DNA of 54,678 nucleotides from Actinoplanes palleronii (GTDB taxonomy: Bacteria > Actinomycetota > Actinomycetes > Mycobacteriales > Micromonosporaceae), in contig NZ_BOMS01000124.1 of NCBI RefSeq assembly GCF_016862315.1, forward strand, positions 1-54,678, written 5' to 3'. The notes beneath the pieces were generated by a model. It was not told the origin of the DNA. It worked only from the letters and a program-made list of their open reading frames with translations, and did no database searches. A program made the position numbers and the translations under genes. Positions 17,743 through 25,485 of this stretch are shown in pieces (position 1 is the first letter of the stretch; the number at the start of each line of letters is the position of its first letter).

Positions 17743-19599
17743 TCAGGAACGGAGCCAGCGGTCGAACCAGGCGCGGGTGCGGTGCAGGAGGTCGAGTTGG
17801 TGGTGGCGTTCCTGGATGCGGTGGCCCTCCCTCGGATAGATCACGAACTCGTGCTCCGCGCCGAAGTGGCGTAGCGCCCGGTGCAGGTAGACGGCCTGGC
17901 CCAGCGGGACGTTCGGGTCGTCCGCGCCGTGCAGGATCAGGACCGGGGTACGGATGCGGCCGGCGAAGGAGATCGGGCTGACCGCGTCGTGCGGGTGCGG
18001 GCCGGGGCCGGACCAGCCGGTGCTGCCACCGAGAGCCGCCTCGAACTGACCGTTCTCGCCGGTCGCGGCGAGCATTCCCCAGTCGGTGACGCCGGCGCCG
18101 ACCAGGGCGGCGCGGAACCGGCCGGTCTGGCCGACGGCCCACGCGGCCAGGAAACCGCCGTGGCTCCAGCCCGCGATGCCCAGCCGGTCCGGGTCGGCGA
18201 TGCCCCGGGTGACGAGCAGGTCGATTCCGGTCAGGATGTCGGTCCACTCCTCCTGCCCGACTCGGCCGGCGACCCGTGCGGCGAAGTCGTGGCCGTGGCC
18301 CTTGCCGCCCCGCGGGTTAGGCAGGAAGACCGCGTGACCGGCGGTGGCGAGCCACTGGGCGCTGGGAGCCCAGGACAGTTGGAGGTGGTCGGCGTAGCGG
18401 TCGTACGGGCCGCCGTGCGCAATCGTGACCAGGGGGAACGGGCCGTCGGCGGCGGTGTGGCCGGGCGGGAGGACGAGCAGGCCGTCCAGGGCCAGGCCGT
18501 CGGCGGCGTGGTAGGTGAGGGGTTGCTGGGTGCCGAGCGGGATGCCGTTCAGTTCGGGGTGGGTGTCGGTGACCCGGTCGAGTGGGCCGGTCGGCGGGCC
18601 GAGGTGGACGTCGGCGAGGCGGTAGCGGGTGGTGGCCAGGACCGCGATCCGCGCGCCGTCGGGCGTGGCGGTGAGCGCGTCGAGGCGGCCCGGATGGTGG
18701 AGCAGGGTGGTGAGGCCAGCCGGGTCGAGGCGGCTCACCACGGTGGTCAGGCCGTCGGCGCACAGGAGCAGCGGGGCGGTGCCGGTCTGGCACAGCTCCG
18801 TGGGGCACATCGGGAGGCCGGCGGTGCGGTTGGTCCGGGACCCGCTGGTCAGGGACAAGTCGAAGACGGCCGTGCCGGCGTGCAGCACCGGCGGGGTGAG
18901 GGCGACATATCCGATGTGCCATCCGTCCTCGGCCGGCCACCAGGCCAGGGAGTGCGCGTCGGCCCCGACCGGCCCCAGCTCCTCGGCGACGCCGGTGACC
19001 GGGTCGAACAGGTGGAGCCGGCCGGTGCGCGGGCCGTAGTCGTAGTCGGCGCTCGCCTGGGTGAGCACCGCGAGGGGGCCGCCGTCGGGGCGTTGCCGCA
19101 GCCCCACGACGTGCCGGTCGGGGAACACGTCAGGTGTGGTGATCCGGTTGGTGCGCAGGTCGAGCAGGCGCAGGCGGGCGCGGGGTTCGCGTTCGCCGAC
19201 GACGATGACGTCGCCGGGGCGCTCGGTGGGCTCGTCCTCGGCCAGCAGCGCGACCAGATCGGGGTCGGCCAGTGGCAGGTGGTCGAGGATTCCGGCGCCC
19301 CAACTGGTCACGGCGGTGACCGTGCCGGCGGTGAAACGGTGCAGCTGCGGGCGGCCGCGGTGGGCACGATCGGACAGGAAGAACAGCGCGTCGGCGGACC
19401 AGCGGGGCTGTGACTCGGTCGCGGTGTCCGCGGTGATCCGGCGGGCGGTGCCGTCGAGCAGCCAGACCTCGGTGTTCGCGTGGCCACCGCGCCGGCTGGC
19501 GGGCGCGAGGACGTAGGCGACCCGCCGCCCGTCCGGGGCGAGGGCCGGGGTCTGCGGGGTGCGACCATCCACCACGTGTTCCGCGGTCAGACCTGTCAT
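17743..19599 (-). CDS. S9 family peptidase (acylaminoacyl peptidase-like)
   Basis: From ATG 19599 the protein has 618 residues, matching the usual MTGLTAEHVVDGRTPQ N-terminus; a longer frame to 19656 is unlikely. A beta-propeller (~20-370) precedes the hydrolase domain. The triad is Ser479 in GWSHGGF, Asp560/561 in HGADDPNVPLGQ and His593 in EGHRIQE. The family removes N-acylated residues or cleaves short peptides in the cytoplasm. It is a different subgroup from the DPP IV-like enzyme at 10184. A Shine-Dalgarno sequence is weak, so a short-leader or leaderless mRNA is possible. Confidence 0.92.
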   Translation of the reverse strand: MTGLTAEHVVDGRTPQTPALAPDGRRVAYVLAPASRRGGHANTEVWLLDGTARRITADTATESQPRWSADALFFLSDRAHRGRPQLHRFTAGTVTAVTSWGAGILDHLPLADPDLVALLAEDEPTERPGDVIVVGEREPRARLRLLDLRTNRITTPDVFPDRHVVGLRQRPDGGPLAVLTQASADYDYGPRTGRLHLFDPVTGVAEELGPVGADAHSLAWWPAEDGWHIGYVALTPPVLHAGTAVFDLSLTSGSRTNRTAGLPMCPTELCQTGTAPLLLCADGLTTVVSRLDPAGLTTLLHHPGRLDALTATPDGARIAVLATTRYRLADVHLGPPTGPLDRVTDTHPELNGIPLGTQQPLTYHAADGLALDGLLVLPPGHTAADGPFPLVTIAHGGPYDRYADHLQLSWAPSAQWLATAGHAVFLPNPRGGKGHGHDFAARVAGRVGQEEWTDILTGIDLLVTRGIADPDRLGIAGWSHGGFLAAWAVGQTGRFRAALVGAGVTDWGMLAATGENGQFEAALGGSTGWSGPGPHPHDAVSPISFAGRIRTPVLILHGADDPNVPLGQAVYLHRALRHFGAEHEFVIYPREGHRIQERHHQLDLLHRTRAWFDRWLRS

Positions 19600-19785
19600 G
19601 CGGGTCAGTGTGCCAACCGGCTGGCCGTCAGGGGTGTCTCGAGGGGGCGGACACACCCCTGGGAGCCAGCCGGCGTGCCGCGACGCGCGCCGCGGTCGGG
19701 AGTGGCTGCGGTGTCGCGCGAGACCGTCACGGGACGTGGCTTGTAGCCTGCGGACGGGCGCTCCGTATTCGTACCATATGGGGTT

Positions 19786-20631
19786 TTAAGCGAACGTTTC
19801 CGTGCCGAGGACCGTGAGCAGGGAGAGTTTGTCGTGACTCTCCGTACCGGGCGAGGCTGTGAAGATCAGCAGGGACTGGCTCTGGTCCGGGTCGAGCAGG
19901 GTTTGGCAGAACAGGTCGAGGCGGCCGACCTCGGGGTGGACGAAGCGTTTCGCGTTGCTCCAGCGCAGGCCGACCTCCTGGCGGTGCCACAGGTCGGTGA
20001 ATTCGGGGTATTCCTGCAGGTCAGCGACAAATGACGCGGCCGGTGAGCCGGGGCCCTGCGCGGAGACAATGGTGCGCAGGACGGCGACGTAGACGCGGCT
20101 GTGCAGGTGATGATCCTCGGACAGGTAGCGGTCGCGGGCGCGCGGATCGGTGAACCAGCGGTAGAGGGCGCTGCGGGCCGGGCCGGTGTACCGGGTCTCG
20201 TCGCCGAGCAGCGCGACCGCGGGCGGGGTCTGCAGCAGCGTCTCGCCGATCGGGCCGATGATCTGGGCCGGAGTGTCCTGCAGGCGGTCCATGACGCGGA
20301 GCAGTCCGGGGCTGATGTGCGTGTCGCCGCGGTGCTGGGGTTGCCGACGGTGACCGCAGAGCAGGAACAGGTGGTCACGTTCGTCCGGGGTCAGGCGCAG
20401 GCCGCGGGCGATGGCGGCGGCCATCTGCGCGGATGGTTGCGAGCCGCTGCCGCGTTCGAGACGGGCCAGGTAGTCAGCCGACATGTCGCACAACTCGGCC
20501 ACCTCCTCGCGGCGCAGGCCGCTGGTGCGCCGGCGGGGGCCGCGGCGCAGTCCGACGTCCTCGGGTTGCAGGGCCTCCCGGCGTCCGCGCAGGAAGGCGG
20601 CCAGGCCGGCCCGGTCCAGTGCTGTGTCCAC
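19786..20631 (-). CDS. XRE-family regulator with MmyB-type ligand-binding domain
   Basis: The 281-residue protein starts with a helix-turn-helix (residues ~5-80; RRTSGLRREEVAELCDMSADYLARLERG) and continues into the MmyB/MLTR-like PAS-type ligand domain (DTPAQIIGPIGETLLQTPPAVALLGDE, RYLSEDHHLHSRVYVAVLR, HPEVGRLDLFCQTLLDPD). GTG 20631 is chosen because homologues start close to DRAGLAAFL, and longer frames run into the divergent SDR gene. Such regulators are typically divergent from an SDR oxidoreductase gene, as here, and are thought to control it. The ligand is unknown. Confidence 0.88.
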   Translation of the reverse strand: MDTALDRAGLAAFLRGRREALQPEDVGLRRGPRRRTSGLRREEVAELCDMSADYLARLERGSGSQPSAQMAAAIARGLRLTPDERDHLFLLCGHRRQPQHRGDTHISPGLLRVMDRLQDTPAQIIGPIGETLLQTPPAVALLGDETRYTGPARSALYRWFTDPRARDRYLSEDHHLHSRVYVAVLRTIVSAQGPGSPAASFVADLQEYPEFTDLWHRQEVGLRWSNAKRFVHPEVGRLDLFCQTLLDPDQSQSLLIFTASPGTESHDKLSLLTVLGTETFA

Positions 20632-20755
20632 CCGCTCATCGTCCAGCAGCCGGGCGGGGGTTAGCCACGCCCTGGCATTCAGCGGTTGAGCAGGGCCTTC
20701 ATCCGGGTGGGCCGGGCGGTGCCTACTGGAGGCCCCTACCTGAGGAGTCTCGACC

Positions 20756-21604
20756 ATGGCCAAGTGGACCGCGGAGCAGCTGATGGACATGACCGGCAAG
20801 ACGGTGGTGATCACCGGCGCGGGCGGCGGGATCGGGCTGGTGACGACGCGTGAGCTCGGCCGGGTGGGCGCGCACGTGGTGCTGGCCGTGCGTGACGTGG
20901 ACAAGGCGCGGCGTGCGGTGGCCGGGATGCGCGGAGAGTTCGAGGTCCGCCGGCTCGATGTCGCTGACTTCGATTCGGTACGACAATTCGCCGACTCCTG
21001 GACCGGTGACATCGACGTACTGCTCAACAACGCCGGGGTGATGGACGTCCCGGCGGCACGCACGGCGCAGGGCTTCGACGTGCAGACCGCGACCAACTAC
21101 TTCGGGCCGTTCGTGCTGACCGACCTGCTGCTGCCCCGGATCACCGGCCGGGTGGTGACGGTCGGCAGCCAGCTGCACCGGTTCGCCAAGCTGAACCTGT
21201 CCGATCTTGATTGGCGGGCTCGCAAGTACAACTCGCTGGCCGCCTATGAGGCGTCGAAGCTCGCGGTGGTGCTGTTCTCGCTGGAATTGCAGCGCCGGCT
21301 GACGGCGGCAGGCAGCCCGGTCCGGTCGGTGATCGCGCATCCGGGTGTGGCGCGGACCGGCCTGGTGTCACATTCGTCATTGGGGCTGATCAATCGGATG
21401 CCGTTCCTGGTGCAGGGGATGGAGCAGGGTGCGCTGCCGCTGCTCTACGCGGCCACCGAGGACGTGCCGGGGAACGCCTATGTGGGGCCGGACGGGCTGT
21501 TCAGCTTCACCGGATATCCGCTGATCCGTAAGCCCAGCCGGGCCGGGCAGGACGCGGCGGTGGCCCGGGAACTGTGGGAGGCGACGGCCGCGCTCGTCGG
21601 CTGA
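20756..21604 (+). CDS. SDR family NAD(P)-dependent oxidoreductase
   Basis: This 282-residue Rossmann enzyme has TGAGGGIG as nucleotide-binding loop, NNAG in the central strand and the catalytic Tyr-Lys in YEASK. The Asp in RRLDVADFDSV is compatible with adenine contact. The organisation fits the retinol dehydrogenase-like oxidoreductases of actinomycetes. ATG follows GAGGAG at about eight bases. It is divergent from the MmyB-type regulator, which probably controls it. Its 3' end overlaps the reading frame of the decayed tetR gene on the other strand. Confidence 0.92.
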   Translation: MAKWTAEQLMDMTGKTVVITGAGGGIGLVTTRELGRVGAHVVLAVRDVDKARRAVAGMRGEFEVRRLDVADFDSVRQFADSWTGDIDVLLNNAGVMDVPAARTAQGFDVQTATNYFGPFVLTDLLLPRITGRVVTVGSQLHRFAKLNLSDLDWRARKYNSLAAYEASKLAVVLFSLELQRRLTAAGSPVRSVIAHPGVARTGLVSHSSLGLINRMPFLVQGMEQGALPLLYAATEDVPGNAYVGPDGLFSFTGYPLIRKPSRAGQDAAVARELWEATAALVG

Positions 21605-22284
21605 CCTCCGCCCGGCAACGTCCGGGCGAAGCCGTCGAGCAGCCAGGTCAGCCCCTCGTCGAAGTCCGCGATCCAGTCGTCACCGGCGCCGCGCAGCAGA
21701 CCCGGCCGGCCCGCCGCGGCCAGATGCGGCAGGTCGCCACCGGCGGTGAGCTCGGCGAAGTACGCGTCCGTCGACGCCTGCCAGTCCTGGTCGCGCCGCC
21801 GGGCGGCCGCCTCCTGCCCGGCCACGGTCACGAACCCCAACAGGTACGTGTCGACGGCCCGCAGCAGCGCGAGCGCCCGGTCCGGCGATCGCGGCGAGCG
21901 GCTGTTCCGCGTGGCGAGCCGCGTTCGGGCCGATCGCCGCCCGCGCCCCGAGCACGCTCATCAGCCAGGGGTGCTGCCGGCCGACCGCGATCTGCCGGTG
22001 CAGCACGGCGCGCAGGGCGGCACGCCAGTCCCCCGCCGGGATCTCGTCGAGCAGCATCTCGCCGGACACGTGATCCACCATGAGGTCGATCAGGTCCTCC
22101 TTGCGCTCAAAGAACGAGTAGAGGCTCATCGGCCGGGCGAAGAGTTCGGCGGCTATCCGCCGTACCGAAACTGCTTCTGATCCTTCTCGGTCAGCAAGAC
22201 CGACGGCGCAGGAGACAACCGCCTTCCTGGTGAGGCATTCGGGTTGGCCGGACGCGTCCAGAGCGGTCCGCGGGTCTCTGTCAC
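21478..22284 (-). pseudogene. Frameshifted TetR family regulator
   Basis: A TetR gene is readable only by changing frame twice. GTG 22284 opens MTETRGPLWTRP, the normal start of this subgroup. The helix-turn-helix (LADREGSEAVSVRRIAAEL then RPMSLYSFFERKEDLIDLMVDHV) is in the next frame. Around 21880-21893 the sequence returns to the first frame and reads LLRAVDTYLLGFVTVAGQEAA, the TetR C-terminal domain. The frame then continues past the usual end near 21605 to TAG at 21478, inside the SDR gene. Two offsetting indels, or two sequencing errors, explain it. Operators upstream are intact. Confidence 0.72.
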
Positions 22285-22291
22285 GGCGCGA

Positions 22292-22348
22292 TCGTATCGG
22301 CGTACGAAATGCCGATACGGCGTATCGGTTCCTGATACGGCGTATCGG
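22292..22348. promoter_or_regulatory. Palindromic TetR-type operators
   Basis: CCGATACGGCGTATCGG (22312-22328) is a perfect palindrome. GATACGGCGTATCGG (22334-22348) repeats it, and CGTATCGGC (22293) pairs with GCCGATACG (22311). All lie directly upstream of the decayed tetR gene and before ATG 22362. They are probably the autoregulatory sites of the former repressor. Confidence 0.7.
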
Positions 22349-22361
22349 AAGACTCGAGGAG

Positions 22362-22472
22362 ATGACAGAAAAACTGCCGCGGGATCTGCTCGCGCTGGTC
22401 GGCGCGATCCGGCTGCGGCCGGAGTCCGCGCTCGGCGAAGGGGCGGCCGGAGTCCGCGCTCGGTCGGGTTCG
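22362..22472 (+). pseudogene. Remnant 5' end of a gene divergent from the decayed tetR
   Basis: ATG 22362 immediately follows the operators and reads MTEKLPRDLLALVGAIRLR before composition turns atypical. A 21-base string starting GCGGCCGGAGTC occurs at 22415 and again at 22443, and a family A hairpin repeat follows at 22473. The frame stays open to 22967 but resembles no protein. I infer that the repressor's former target gene was truncated or replaced here; its product is unknown. Confidence 0.35.
22415..22463. repeat. Short tandem duplication (28-base period)
   Basis: A 21-base string beginning GCGGCCGGAG occurs at 22415-22435 and again at 22443-22463. It lies next to the family A hairpin repeat and looks like a duplication scar. 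Confidence 0.7.
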
Positions 22473-22570
22473 GGGGCGGTGGCGGTCCGCGATCCGGTGG
22501 TGCGTGCCGCTACCGCCCCCAGGTGGGCGGTAGCCGCACGCGATCTGGCATTGCGGACTCTCACCGCCCC
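22473..22570. repeat. Dispersed hairpin repeat, family A, copy 2
   Basis: CGTGCCGCTACCGCCC (22503-22518) pairs with GGGCGGTAGCCGCACG (22525-22540) with one mismatch. Outer arms GGGGCGGTG-CGGTCCGC and GCGGAC-CACCGCCCC extend the palindrome in this copy to 22570. Flanks and core match 14101-14177. Confidence 0.8.
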
Positions 22571-23099
22571 GCCCGGCGGCGACAGGTACATCCGAGCGGG
22601 CATGTGCACCCTCGCCGCCCACCGGGTGATCGAGGGTGACCAGCCGGCGATTATCGTGCTCGACGCTTCCCGGGCAGACACCGTGTTCACCCCCCGACCG
22701 GGGCCGGTGACACCCCCGGCCGCGAGCGCACGGCCGGGTACTCGCCGACATCCGGTCACCCGCGCCACTGCCCGGACCGGGATGCCCCTGCGGGCCAGAC
22801 GGTTCCAGCCGCCGGCGCTCCATCAAGATCAACTTAAGCTGAGTGGTATTGGTCGCGGTCAGCTGGCACCGGCGGCCGTCTCGGATGGCCGGAGGCAGCC
22901 ACCAGCACCAGCCGGGGCAGCAACAGGTTGCGGTCACGGCAAGGCGGGGGGCGGATCACCGTCCTGACCGATGGAAGAGGCGGCCGAAATCCGGCGGCAC
23001 GCACTGTCCATGATGGCCGATCGCAGGATTTCGGGTTGGGCGGCGGGCGGTAGATTCCGGTCAAGACGGTCGGCCACTGCGTGCGGGGGATGGATGACG
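22571..23099. other. Non-coding or decayed stretch
   Basis: I see no supportable gene between the hairpin repeat and the membrane protein start. Open frames on both strands here are rich in Pro, Arg and Ala and lack recognisable motifs. A purine-rich GGGGGATGGATG just before 23100 is the likely ribosome-binding area of the next gene. Confidence 0.45.
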
Positions 23100-23663
23100 A
23101 TGCGTGTTCTCAAGCCACTTGAATTGGACCGGCTGGTTCGGAGCAACCGGCGGTTGAAGATTTCGATGCTGGTCACGATCACGGTGGTGCTGCTCCTGCT
23201 CGTCGTGCTGATCGCCACCGACACCGACTTCCCGGTCGGGCTCGGAGCGCCGATCGGGCTCGCCCTCGGTGCGCTGCTGCTCATCCCGCAGCGTCGCCTG
23301 CTGTCCGAACTGAACCTCACGGCCGCCGAGGGTCGCGCGATCCTGGAGGCCGAACGGCTGCGGCGCAATGGCGTGGCCGACCTCCCACCGCAGGCGCGCG
23401 CCCAGCGCGAGACCGTGCGCGGACGCATCTGGATGGCCGTGGGCCTGATCAGCATCGTGATCTTCGTGGTGGCCGCGCGGTACTTCTTCAGCAAGGCCGG
23501 GCAGACGGTCGAGGAGGACGCGCCCACCGACGTCTGGTTCGGGGTGAGTTTCTTCGCCGGGTTCGCCGCCCTGTGCCTGGCACCCGGCGCACTCTGGCAG
23601 GCGAAGAACCACCGGGAGGCCGCCCGCGCCTTCGAAAGGCTGGGCGTCGAACCCGCCGAGTGA
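23100..23663 (+). CDS. Small membrane protein of unknown function
   Basis: From ATG 23100 (GGGGGA nine bases upstream; ATG 23094 is an alternative) the product has 187 residues. Two helices lie near the N-terminus (SMLVTITVVLLLLVVLIA and a GAPIGLALGALLLI segment) and two in the second half (IWMAVGLISIVIFVVAARYFF and WFGVSFFAGFAALCLAPG). A charged helical stretch, LTAAEGRAILEAERLRRNG, separates them. I recognise no family. It stands alone between the decayed locus and marR. Confidence 0.72.
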   Translation: MRVLKPLELDRLVRSNRRLKISMLVTITVVLLLLVVLIATDTDFPVGLGAPIGLALGALLLIPQRRLLSELNLTAAEGRAILEAERLRRNGVADLPPQARAQRETVRGRIWMAVGLISIVIFVVAARYFFSKAGQTVEEDAPTDVWFGVSFFAGFAALCLAPGALWQAKNHREAARAFERLGVEPAE

Positions 23664-23702
23664 GCCGGCCCGGATCAAGCCATCCGGATCAAGCCGCCCG
23701 GA

Positions 23703-24140
23703 TCAAGCCTCGGTGATCGCTTGCAGGGTTTCGCGGAAGGCGGCGTAGGTCGCCGCGCCGAGTTCCGCGGAGTGCCGGCGTTCGATGTCGGCGACGATGC
23801 CGTCGGAGAGGTCCATCCACTCCCGGCCGCGGGCAGTCGGGACGATCAGGCGGGCGCGACGGTCGGCCGGGTCCGGAACGCGGGAGACGTAGCCAAGTTT
23901 CTCCAGTTCGTCGAGGATCGCGCCGATCGTCTGCTTGTTACGACCGGCGAGACGGGTGAGCTCGGTCTGACGGGAACCCTCCTCGTCGAGATAGGCCAGG
24001 ACAGCGCCGTACTGCGGGCGCAAGTCGCCGAACCCCAGCTCGGCGCCGCGGCGGAACAGCTCGGACTGGAGGCTGAACAGCAGCCGGGCCGCCAGCATGC
24101 CGAGGTCCGGCGACTCCGTCTTGCGTGCGGTGCGACCCAT
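23703..24140 (-). CDS. MarR family transcriptional regulator
   Basis: The 145-residue protein is a winged-helix repressor. The HTH is RQTELTRLAGRNKQTIGAILDELEKLGYVSRV and the wing is DPADRRARLIVPT with the usual DxR pattern. ATG 24140 (MGRTARKTES) is preferred over a longer frame, because inverted repeats and the promoter lie upstream of it. It is divergent from a small monooxygenase gene across two GTCCA-nnn-TGGAC repeats, a common MarR/target arrangement for quinone- or drug-responsive systems. The effector is unknown. Confidence 0.9.
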   Translation of the reverse strand: MGRTARKTESPDLGMLAARLLFSLQSELFRRGAELGFGDLRPQYGAVLAYLDEEGSRQTELTRLAGRNKQTIGAILDELEKLGYVSRVPDPADRRARLIVPTARGREWMDLSDGIVADIERRHSAELGAATYAAFRETLQAITEA

Positions 24141-24166
24141 GTAACCTACGCCACCCTTCTGGATTA

Positions 24167-24204
24167 GTCCAAGGATTGGACGGTCCAAATTCTGGACTAT
24201 ATTG
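24167..24204. promoter_or_regulatory. MarR operators and -10 box
   Basis: GTCCAAGGATTGGAC (24167-24181) is a perfect inverted repeat, and GTCCA/TGGAC recur at 24183-24197. TATATT (24199-24204) is a fitting -10 for the rightward gene, so repressor binding would block polymerase. Confidence 0.72.
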
Positions 24205-24235
24205 TGGTAGTAGCCGAAGCGACCTGGAGGATCTC

Positions 24236-24520
24236 ATGGCCACCGTTGAACTGACCCGATTCCGCGTCGTCCCGGAGCGTGCCGCAGACCTGGTCGCGGC
24301 CCGGCCGGCGATGCTCGCCGACTTCCGCGCCGACCGTGCCGGTTTCCGCGACGCGCACCTGGTGCAGCTGCCCGGCGACGAGTGGCTCGACATCGTGTTC
24401 TGGGACAGCCCGGCGGATTTCGCCGCGTCCCGGGCCAAGGGCGCCAACCTGCCCGGCATCACGGCCTTCTTCGCCACGATCGCCGAGCTGATCAGTTCAG
24501 AGGAGGGAGCGGAGCAGTAG
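24236..24520 (+). CDS. Antibiotic biosynthesis monooxygenase (ABM) domain protein
   Basis: The 94-residue protein has a single ferredoxin-like ABM fold, with VELTRFRVVPERAADLVAARPAML at the N-terminus, followed by VQLPGDEWLDIVFWDSPADFAAS. Cofactor-free quinone-type monooxygenases and many unknown small enzymes share this fold. ATG 24236 follows CTGGAGG at about six bases. It is controlled, by position, by the divergent MarR. Its last codons run into the purine-rich repeat tract that continues downstream. Confidence 0.85.
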   Translation: MATVELTRFRVVPERAADLVAARPAMLADFRADRAGFRDAHLVQLPGDEWLDIVFWDSPADFAASRAKGANLPGITAFFATIAELISSEEGAEQ

Positions 24521-24760
24521 ACGGCCGAGCCGACGAGCGCTCCGAGGGCGCGGAGCCGCAAACCAGCCGAGCCACGCAAGCGCCGAGCCCAACAAACTCC
24601 GAGGAGGTGCGAAGCAGCGGGAAGCCGAGCCGACAAGCGCTGAGAAAGGCGCGGAGCACAAGGCAGCCGGGCCGACAGGACACAAGGAAAGCGCGGAGCA
24701 CAAGGCAGCCGCGCTGAACACAGTCCGAGGAGCTGCAGAGCGGTGGGCAGCCGCGCCGAT
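24509..24760. repeat. Thymine-depleted degenerate tandem repeat
   Basis: About five units of ~42 bases share a CAGCCGAGCCGACAAGCGC ... GCGCGGAGCACAAGG pattern. A 21-base string is identical at 24649-24669 and 24691-24711. From 24541 to 24720 the plus strand has only five T in 180 bases. The first unit overlaps the end of the ABM gene. Confidence 0.72.
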
Positions 24761-24795
24761 CTGGTCAGGTTCGGGGAGGGTGCCACGCCGGGAGG

Positions 24796-25485
24796 TCAGG
24801 CCAGGTCCGCGTCGTGGACCAGCAGGGCGATCTGGGTGCGGTTGTCCAGGTCGAGCTTGGTCAGGATGTGCGACACGTGGGTCTTGACCGTGGCCAGGGT
24901 CATGTCGAGGGAGCGGGCGATCTCGGTGTTGCTGCCGCCCTGACCGATGGCGATCACCACGTCGCGTTCCCGTGGGCTGAGCGCGGCCAGGGTCGCGCGG
25001 GCCCGGGCGTAGGCGCCGGCCTGGACCGCGACCCGGTCCATCAGTCGGCGGGTGATCCGCGGCGACAGGATCGGCTCGCCGGCCGCGACCTGGCGGACCG
25101 CCTCGGCGATCCGGGCCGGTGGGGTGTCCTTGAGCAGGAAGCCGCTGGCTCCGGCGCGCAGCGCGTGCAGAATGTTCTCGTCGGTGTCGAAGGTGGTCAG
25201 CACGATGATCTCGGGTGGTCGCGGGCGGGCCCGCAGGCGCCGGGTCGCGGTGATCCCGTCGACGCGCGGCATGCGCAGATCCATCAGTACGACGTCGGGG
25301 GCGTGCGCGTCGACCACGGCCGACACCTCGTCGCCGTCGGTGGCCTCGCCGACCACGATGATGCCCGGCGCGCCGTCGAGCATCATCGTCAGCCCGGCGC
25401 GGACCAGGGCATCGTCGTCCACCACGAGCACGCGCACCGGAATGTCGTCGCCGAGCGCACGTACCGGGGGGTTCACACCGGCCAT
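24796..25485 (-). CDS. NarL/LuxR-type response regulator
   Basis: The 229-residue regulator has a receiver domain (VRVLVVDDDALVRAG; phospho-Asp in VVLMDLRMPRVDG; Lys in LLKDT) and a C-terminal LuxR HTH (LSPRERDVVIAIGQGGSNTEIARSLDMTLATVKTHVSHIL). ATG 25485 gives the normal length; the longer frame has an atypical N-terminus. The start overlaps the end of the histidine kinase gene by 13 bases, showing co-translation. Its targets are not known. Confidence 0.93.
   Translation of the reverse strand: MAGVNPPVRALGDDIPVRVLVVDDDALVRAGLTMMLDGAPGIIVVGEATDGDEVSAVVDAHAPDVVLMDLRMPRVDGITATRRLRARPRPPEIIVLTTFDTDENILHALRAGASGFLLKDTPPARIAEAVRQVAAGEPILSPRITRRLMDRVAVQAGAYARARATLAALSPRERDVVIAIGQGGSNTEIARSLDMTLATVKTHVSHILTKLDLDNRTQIALLVHDADLA

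Noticed and set aside
19786..21096. 436-residue version of the MmyB-type regulator
   Set aside because: The extra N-terminus lies inside the divergent SDR gene; the family start is at about 20631.
21870..21900. Programmed ribosomal frameshift in tetR
   Set aside because: There is no slippery heptamer or downstream pseudoknot, and a second shift near the N-terminus makes decay or error more likely.
22473..22570. tRNA or structured RNA gene from the strong hairpin
   Set aside because: There is no cloverleaf or known RNA motif, and a second copy with the same flanks shows it is a dispersed repeat.
22362..22967. Complete 200-residue gene starting at ATG 22362
   Set aside because: Only the first ~20 residues look natural; the rest crosses a duplication and a hairpin repeat and has shadow-like composition.
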